Assembly (NCBI GenBank): GCA_963796915.1 | Contig: CAWCNI010000004.1 | Span: 2,976,001 to 3,040,000, forward strand | Source: JAENWD01 sp963796915 | GTDB lineage: Bacteria > Acidobacteriota > Vicinamibacteria > Vicinamibacterales > JAENWD01 | Direction of reading: 5' to 3' | DNA: 64,000 nucleotides | Shown here: positions 58,644 to 64,000 of the stretch, piece by piece | Position numbering within the stretch: the first letter of the stretch is position 1 | How the letters are laid out: each line of letters starts with the position of its first letter | Notes under the pieces: model-generated | Seen by the model: only the letters and a program-made list of their open reading frames with translations | What the model was told of the DNA's origin: nothing | The model's database searches: none | Made by a program: the position numbers and the translations under genes

Positions 58644-61260
58644 TCATTGGTCTCGCAGGGCCGTCACCGGGTCGGTCATCGCCGCGCACCGTGACGGAAT
58701 CAGGGCCGCCAGAACACCGGTGGAAAGCAGCAGGCCGCCGGCGGCCAGATGGCTTGCCACGTCGCCGCCCGAGACGCCGAAGAGCACCGCTCCGAGCGCC
58801 CGGCCCGCCAGCAGCGCGATCGGCCAGCCGATGACGACGCCGGCGGCGACGGGCGTGACTGCGCCGCGCAGGAGCAAAGTCAGGATGTCGGCGCGTGCCG
58901 CGCCGAGCGCGAGCCGCACGCCGAGCTCGCGCGACCGTCGGGCAGTCGCGTACGCCAGCGTGCCGTAGACGCCGACGCCCACCAGCAGCAGCGAGAAGCC
59001 GCCGACGTATCCCGACAACATGGCCAGCAGACGCTCGGACGTCAGCGCCGCGTCGTACTGGGCGTCCAGCGTCGAGGTCTTGTAGATCGGCAGATCCGCC
59101 GAGACCGCGTGGACCGTCCGTCGCAGCGCCGGGACGAGCGCGTCGGGAGATCCCTCGGTCCTGACTGCAAAGGTCAGCTCCTCCTGCCACTCGCTGTCCA
59201 TCTGCGTGTAGGGCCGATAGATCGTGTCGCCGGCCGCCGCCTTGAGCCCGTCGTAGCGAACGTCGCCCGCAACGCCGACAACCTGGAGCCGCTGTCCGTC
59301 CTGCACGATGGTCTCGCCGACGGCGTGGTGGTTGCCGAACAGGCGCGAGGCCAGCGACGCGCTGATGACCACAACCGCGGGCGTGCGCTCGTCGTCTTCG
59401 ACACGGACGTCACGACCGTCCACGAGCGCGATGCCCATCGTCTCGAGGAATCGCGGGCCGACGATGTCGAGCTGAACCTGGGGGGCCGATTGCGCGCCGT
59501 CGGCAGTCGTCACGCCGATGGTCATTGACCGGCCGCCGAGCGGTGTATCCATCGCGATCGTCGCGGACCGCACCTGAGGAAGCGAGAGCAGGCGGCGATA
59601 GATGTCGCCGTAGACGCGCTTGTTGCCTTCGGCGTCGATGCCACCCACTGCCGGTCTGACGCTGGCGAGCACGATGCTGTCGCGGCGAAAGCCGGCGTCC
59701 ACGTGGTGAAGCGCGGACAAACTGCGGAAGAACAACGCGCCAGTGACGACCAGCACGAGGGCGACCGCCGTCTGCGCCGCGACCAGCATCGCGACCTGCC
59801 GCGACGATCCGTGGACCACCGTCGCCGTGCGAACCGCCCGCCGGCTCGCGTGCAGCGACGGCCACAGCCCGAACAGCAGCGTTGTCACCGCCAGGACGAG
59901 CCCCGAGAAGGCGAGGAGCCGAAGGTCGAACCCGGAGTCGAGAGTGATGGCCTGGCGGCCACGCGACAACATCGCGAGCAGCGTCGAGCGCGCCCACAAG
60001 GAGAGGACGACGCCGGCGACCGAGCCGGCGATCGAGAGCAGGAGTGCCTCGGCGAGCAACTGGCGGATCACCCGCCCTCGGCTCGCTCCCAGCGCGATGC
60101 GGAGCGTGATTTCGTGCTCGCGTGCCTTCGCGCGTGCGAGCAGCAGCGCGGCGAGATTCACACACGCGATCAGGAGTAGCCCGCACACGGCCGCCAGGAG
60201 AATCCGGAGCGGCGTCGAGTAGGACCGGCGCAGATCGTTCAGCCCTTGCGCGCCGGAGAGCACGGACAGAATCGGCCGATGGGTGCCCGTACTCGCAGTC
60301 GAGGGCGACAACAGTGTCAGACGTCGCGACAAGTCGCCGACGACCTGTTCGATGGGTTGTGACCTGGCGCGCCGGCCAATCAGCCTGAGCCATCGGGCAT
60401 CCGGCGACGTCAGGAGCGGCGTTCCCGGCAGGAGAGCCGGCTGGCTCGCGAGTGGGACCGTGATCTCGATGGCGCGCCCTGGCTCGAGGCCGTAGAACTC
60501 TGGCGGCGTCACCCCGACGATCATGAAAGGCTTTCCCATCAGCGCCAGCTCACGGCCGACGACGTCCGGTGCAGCGCCGAGCTTCGTCTGCCAGAACTGA
60601 TAGCTCACTACCGCGACGGGCGCGCCGCTCGTGCCGCCGTCGTCACCGGGTTCCAGGAGCCGGCCCAGGTACGGCCGCACGCCCAGGACGCCGAAGCAAT
60701 TGCCCGAGACGAGCTGTCCCATCGCGAGCTCGGCATCGCCGCTGGTCCGAACGCGGAACCCCGGCCACGGCCGAAACGCGCAGAGTCCGGAAAGAGTCGT
60801 GCTCTCCGCGAAGGATCGGGTACTCGGGCGTCGTAAACGAGTTGCCGAGCCGTCCGTTGATCTGCTCTCCGAGCAGCACCAGCTCACCGGGCGCGCGCAC
60901 GGGCAATGACTTCAGGAGCACCGCATCCACGAGCGAGAAGATTGCCGTCGTCGCGCCGATGCCCAGGGCAAGGGACAGGACGGCGACGCTCGTGAACGCC
61001 TTGTGGTGGGACAGGACGCGAATGCCGTACTGCACGTCTCGAATCAGATCCCGGAGCCATGAGGCGGGGTGCAAGTCGCGGCAGTAGTCCTTGATCGCCT
61101 CGAGGCCGCCGAAGTTCACCGCGGCTCTGCGGCGCGCCTCGGCGTCCGGCACGCCTTGCCGCTGGTATTCAGCGGTCAGTCGATCGACGTGATCGCGCAG
61201 CTCGGCGTCGAGCTCGCGATCCCGATCGCGGCGCCGGCCAATGCTGCGCCACCAGCTCAC
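58644..61260 (-). CDS. ADOP-type orphan ABC permease 4 (one frameshift)
   Basis: First permease of the padR2 unit; its start overlaps the padR2 stop. N-terminal frame: RELDAELRDHVDRLTAEY, VAVLSLALGIGATTAIFSLVD, FTTPEYPILRGEHDSF. One extra base (or two missing) at about 60787-60793 leads into GLCAFRPWPGFRVR, VSGNCFGVLGVRPYLGR, LLIACVNLAALLLARAKAREHE and GVRLALGAARADILT. Corrected length 871 aa fits its neighbours. Clearly more diverged than permeases 2 and 3. Treated as one intact gene with a probable sequence error. Confidence 0.83.
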
Positions 61261-61601
61261 GGCAGCTCGCCCTCACCTTGCAGGATGAGCCCGACGGCTT
61301 CCGCCAGTCGGTGCCAGCTGGCCTCTTCGCTCTGAAGCATGGCGTGGCCGCGCCGCGTCAGCTTGTAGAACTTCGCGTCGCGTCCAGTGTCCGAAGCCTT
61401 CCATTCGGCGGCGAGCGCCCCGCGTTTCTCCAGGCGGTGCAACGCCGGATACAGGGTGCCCTGCTGGACGATGACGACGTCGCGTGAGGTCTGTTGAAGG
61501 CGCTGCGCGATGGCGTAGCCATGGAGCGGCCCGAGCGCCAGCGTCTTCAGGATGAGCAGGTCGAGGGTGCCTTGCGGCAGGTCGGGTTTGGCGGGTGACA
61601 T
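61257..61601 (-). CDS. PadR-family transcriptional regulator 2
   Basis: 114 aa: LPQGTLDLLILKTLALGPLHGYAIAQRL, DVVIVQQGTLYPALHRLEKRGAL, DAKFYKLTRRGHAMLQSEEASWHRL. A PadR of the short type usually found with ADOP permeases. Overlaps the following permease start by 4 nt. Its promoter is covered by a 14-bp inverted repeat, so it probably controls itself and the three permeases. Confidence 0.93.
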   Translation of the reverse strand: MSPAKPDLPQGTLDLLILKTLALGPLHGYAIAQRLQQTSRDVVIVQQGTLYPALHRLEKRGALAAEWKASDTGRDAKFYKLTRRGHAMLQSEEASWHRLAEAVGLILQGEGELP

Positions 61602-61605
61602 ATAC

Positions 61606-61648
61606 CTTGAGCTTCTACATATACGTCAGCGACGTGTAGAAGGTCAAG
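61606..61648 (-). promoter_or_regulatory. padR2 promoter with large inverted repeat
   Basis: Arms CTTGAGCTTCTACA (61606-61619) and TGTAGAAGGTCAAG (61635-61648) match at 13 of 14 positions with a 15-nt spacer. On the minus strand TTGACC (61642-61647), 17 nt, GTATAT (61619-61624) form the promoter. The repeat covers the -35, the -10 and the region up to 5 nt before the ATG. Confidence 0.75.
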
Positions 61649-61664
61649 GGGTCGCACTACTAAC

Positions 61665-61738
61665 GGTGTCGGGGGCTCGGGGGCTTCGCAGTCGGGTCCT
61701 CGTAGGGCTGACGCCGTCGGGTCCCAGGCGCAGTCGGC
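61665..61738. repeat. GTCGGG short repeats
   Basis: Units such as GGGGCTTCGCAGTCGGGTCCTC and GACGCCGTCGGGTCCC, related to 30178-30247. Confidence 0.65.
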
Positions 61739-61744
61739 CCGTGA

Positions 61745-61780
61745 CCCGTAGCCCGTAGCCCGTAGCCCGAAGCCCGAAGC
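61745..61780. repeat. CCCGTAG/CCCGAAG heptamer array
   Basis: Three CCCGTAG then two CCCGAAG units directly before a REP palindrome; same heptamer as at 14812-14860. Confidence 0.9.
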
Positions 61781-61789
61781 CGGGAACCG

Positions 61790-61812
61790 GTAGGCCAATC
61801 TTCAGATTGGCC
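61790..61812. repeat. REP-like palindrome
   Basis: GTAG followed by GCCAATCTTCAGATTGGC(C): the A-T arm variant, as at 22868-22891. Confidence 0.85.
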
Positions 61813-61827
61813 ACGCCGCTCAGCTTC

Positions 61828-62523
61828 CTAGCGTTCCGGTTTCCTGAGCATCGCTCTCACCCGCTCGGTGGTCGCGACCTGGTCGACAGTCTTGCCGTGT
61901 CCGTCCCGGTCCGTGAGTTGGGCGCCGCGCTCCAGCAACAGCCTGACGATGGCGTCCTGCTCGTCGCGCGCCTGCGGAGCGCCGCTTCCGCCTCGCCCTG
62001 TCGTCTGCACGGCCAGGTGCAACGGCGTGGATCCGCTCTTGTTGCGCTGCCCGACGTTTGCGCCGCCGTCCAGCAGCGCGCGCGCCGCTGCCATCGAGCG
62101 CGTCCGCACAGCCCGGTGCAGCGGCGCCACTCCGGAGCCATCCACGGCGTTGGGATCCGCGCCCACTCCGATCAGGTACGTGATGGTGTCAGCCTGCGCC
62201 GCGGGATCCCAGTGGTTGGCGTCCGCCGCATAGTGCAGCGGCTCGGCACCGCGGCGATTCCTCGCCCCGCACTCGGCGCCGTGCCTGATGAGGATCTCCG
62301 CCATGCGTCGCCGGAATGCCGCGGCGGCCATGTGCAGCGCGGTGTCGCCGGCATAGAGGTAGTGCGAGATCTCGGAGAAGAAGAACGTCGAGTCCTGTTC
62401 CCGAGACGCGCCCTCATCCGAGGCCATCGTCGCCAGTTCGGGTGTGTCGGCCAGACGCCGGGACACGTCGGCGACCTCGCCGTCGATGACGGCGCGAATG
62501 AACTGGAGAAGCGGCGTGGTCAC
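61828..62523 (-). CDS. Ankyrin-repeat protein
   Basis: 231 aa with about four ankyrin units: GDTALHMAAAAFRRRMAEILIRHG, RGAEPLHYAADANHWD, SGVAPLHRAVRTRSMAAARALLDGGA, SGSTPLHLAVQTTG and a last AIVRLLLERGAQLTDRDG. No signal peptide, probably cytosolic protein-protein contact. GTG 62523 is chosen: it overlaps the stop of the upstream membrane gene (GTGA); the frame is open 11 codons further. Confidence 0.82.
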   Translation of the reverse strand: MTTPLLQFIRAVIDGEVADVSRRLADTPELATMASDEGASREQDSTFFFSEISHYLYAGDTALHMAAAAFRRRMAEILIRHGAECGARNRRGAEPLHYAADANHWDPAAQADTITYLIGVGADPNAVDGSGVAPLHRAVRTRSMAAARALLDGGANVGQRNKSGSTPLHLAVQTTGRGGSGAPQARDEQDAIVRLLLERGAQLTDRDGHGKTVDQVATTERVRAMLRKPER

Positions 62524-62711
62524 TTGTTTCGATACACCCACACGGCGCGGGCCCACGACACTCCTGCCGTCATGCTCAAGCCGATGAGGGCCACCAGCTC
62601 CACGGCGCGGAGCGGCTTGCCAATCCGGTCGAGCCCTCCGACGACCGCCAGGACGATGGCGATCCCGGCAATCACGAACTCTCTGACGACGGCTCGGTTG
62701 CGGCTAGCCAT
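62520..62711 (-). CDS. Small membrane protein, unknown
   Basis: 63 aa with two hydrophobic segments (EFVIAGIAIVLAVVGGLD and AVELVALIGLSMTAGVSWA). No family recognised. ATG 62711 lies 9 nt after a TATACT -10 box; the longer open frame upstream reaches into the divergent promoter region. It overlaps the ankyrin gene by 4 nt, so they are co-transcribed. Confidence 0.55.
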   Translation of the reverse strand: MASRNRAVVREFVIAGIAIVLAVVGGLDRIGKPLRAVELVALIGLSMTAGVSWARAVWVYRNK

Positions 62712-62720
62712 AGGCGACGT

Positions 62721-62726
62721 AGTATA
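62721..62726 (-). promoter_or_regulatory. -10 box, short-leader type
   Basis: TATACT on the minus strand, 9 nt before ATG 62711. Confidence 0.4.
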
Positions 62727-62785
62727 GCTGCCCCATGAGGACGGACCACTCGCGTCGGGTCTCCGCCGACTGCGCCGTTGGAGGG

Positions 62786-62791
62786 TATGCT
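62786..62791 (+). promoter_or_regulatory. -10 box, leaderless type
   Basis: TATGCT, 6 nt before ATG 62798. Confidence 0.45.
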
Positions 62792-62797
62792 CTGCCG

Positions 62798-64000
62798 ATG
62801 ACACGTCGACATCTGTTCGGGTTTGCCACGTCCGTGGGACTGTTTCTGGTCATCGCCTGCGGCACACCACCCGGCAAGCCCGTACCAGGCGCTACGATCG
62901 ACAGCGACTTGCTGGATGTCACCGTCCCGGTGCTGCACAAGATGTACGCGGCAGGCACGTATACCGTCACGCAGGTCGTGCAGTGGCATCTTGCCCGCAT
63001 CGATCGCTACAACGGCGTCTACGGCGCCATCGAAACGGTATTCCGGCAGGAGGCGCTGGCTGACGCCGCGCGTGAGGACGCGCGAGGCCGTGCGTGACGT
63101 GCGTACACGGGCCGCTCTGGGGCGTGCCGATTGTCATCAAGGCGAATACCAGCATCAAGGGCCACGTCACGACGGCGGGGTGGGAGGGCTTCACCAGCGA
63201 AAGGCCACGAGCTCGTCGCGCCCCGGGACGCCACCATCGTCGCGAAGTTCAAGGCCGCGGGGGCCATCATCGTCGGGATCGCGAATATGCCCGACCTGGC
63301 GAACAGCGACACCAACCGCAGCAGCTCGTTCGGCCGCACCGGCAACGCCTACGACGTTCGCTTCTCGCCGGGCGGCTCCTCTGGCGGCATCGTCACGGCG
63401 ATTGCCGCGAACATGGCGGTGCTGGGCAACGGCACCGACACCGGCAACTCGATTCGCATGCCTGCCGCGACCAGCGCGCTGGTCGGCGTGTTCCCGACGC
63501 GCGGCCTCGTCAGCATCGCCGGCATCGCGCCGCTCGACTGGCTGCTCGACAACACCGGTCCCATCGCACGCACTGTCGCTGACGCCGCGATCGCCCTGGC
63601 CGTCATGGCCGGAGAAGATCCGCTCGACCCGCGCAACGACGGCCGCGCCTGGCGTCGCGCCGCGAGCGCCGCTGGCGCTTCGCTATCTCAACGACGGGGC
63701 GCTCAAGGGCAAGCGGTTCGGTGTGCCGGCGTTCGTTCTCGCCGGGGACGGCGTGCCGTTTCATGGCATCCCGCTGAGCGTGCCGGAGGCGGCCGCCGAG
63801 AAGCTGCGAACGGCTGCGAACACTCCACTCAAGCCCGAGACGCGCGCGATGTTCATGAAAGCTGTCGACGCCCTGCGCGCCGCCGGCGCCGAGGTGGTGT
63901 TCGACGACGGCATCCTGCCGGTGAGCTTCGCGAGGATGGCAAGCCATGTCGCGACCTACGCCTACATGCAGGACGGGACGAATCGCTTCCTCGCGGCATT
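62798..64000 (+). CDS. Amidase-signature family lipoprotein (three frameshifts, partial at right edge)
   Basis: N-terminus MTRRHLFGFATSVGLFLVIAC is a lipoprotein signal with Cys 21. The amidase core is split over three frames: about 63086-63100 (one base lost, the only shift of this sign), then PLWGVPIVIKANTSIKG (catalytic Lys); about 63198-63206 (one extra base), then ELVAPRDATIVAKFKAAGAI, FSPGGSSGGIVTAIAANM and GTDTGNSIRMPA (the two catalytic Ser); about 63672-63681 (one extra base), then RYLNDGALKGKRFGVPAF to the edge. Ser-cisSer-Lys residues are all present, so the enzyme may be intact if the shifts are errors. Three shifts within 600 nt make a decaying gene a real alternative. Substrate unknown. 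Confidence 0.72.

Overview
The window is GC-rich, gene-dense bacterial chromosome from a diderm: it carries LptD, a Lol/Lpt-style envelope gene set, SecDF-YajC and lipoprotein signals. Four very large orphan FtsX/MacB-type permeases of the ADOP kind, in two units each led by a PadR repressor gene, together with the Na+/H+-PPase type, point to an acidobacterium, most likely Vicinamibacteria. That placement is inference; there is no rRNA, tRNA, prophage, transposase or CRISPR in the window.

Layout. 1-7927 (minus): a membrane pyrophosphatase cut by the left edge, then an export/wall operon tgt-yajC-secD-secF-uppP-DUF502. 8013-10699 (plus): ddl and a TPR protein. 10700-11452: an unusual locus with a promoter, a perfect palindrome, two tiny Lys/Ala-only peptides and a strong terminator. 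11496-14737 (minus): a MenC-like enolase and a HEAT/cyclophilin lipoprotein. 15044-22509 (plus): deoxynucleoside kinase, accD, folC, lptD and two nucleotide-sugar enzymes. 22518-22891: a tandem array of REP-like palindromes. 22974-36677: a radical SAM protein, a Clp ATPase, an M20 peptidase, thiC behind a TPP riboswitch, a first PadR-ADOP unit and small membrane or hypothetical genes. 36682-49767: rlmI, glyA, a DinG-type helicase, a GH-like protein, a TPR protein, yggS-divIVA-yggU, hutI, mscS and a cyclodeaminase. 49800-53188: lepB, lepA and algH. 53268-61601 (minus): padR followed by three tandem ADOP permeases. 61828-64000: an ankyrin protein, a small membrane protein and an amidase lipoprotein cut by the right edge.

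Three properties cut across the window. First, eleven apparent single-base frameshifts break seven genes, four of them normally essential or highly conserved (tgt, uppP, accD, lptD). Ten have the same sign (one extra base), and correcting them restores family-typical lengths, so I annotate them as CDS and suspect consensus errors. Second, about ten genes have a TAnnnT -10 box only 5-10 nt before the start codon, which implies leaderless or nearly leaderless mRNAs. Third, intergenic spaces hold several families of short repeats, the clearest being a GTAG-tagged palindrome that matches the hallmark of REP elements.

The most interesting items are the twin Lys/Ala micro-ORF locus, a thiC TPP riboswitch that appears to carry a 55-nt two-hairpin insertion at P5, the REP array, and the palindromic candidate operators of the PadR-ADOP units.
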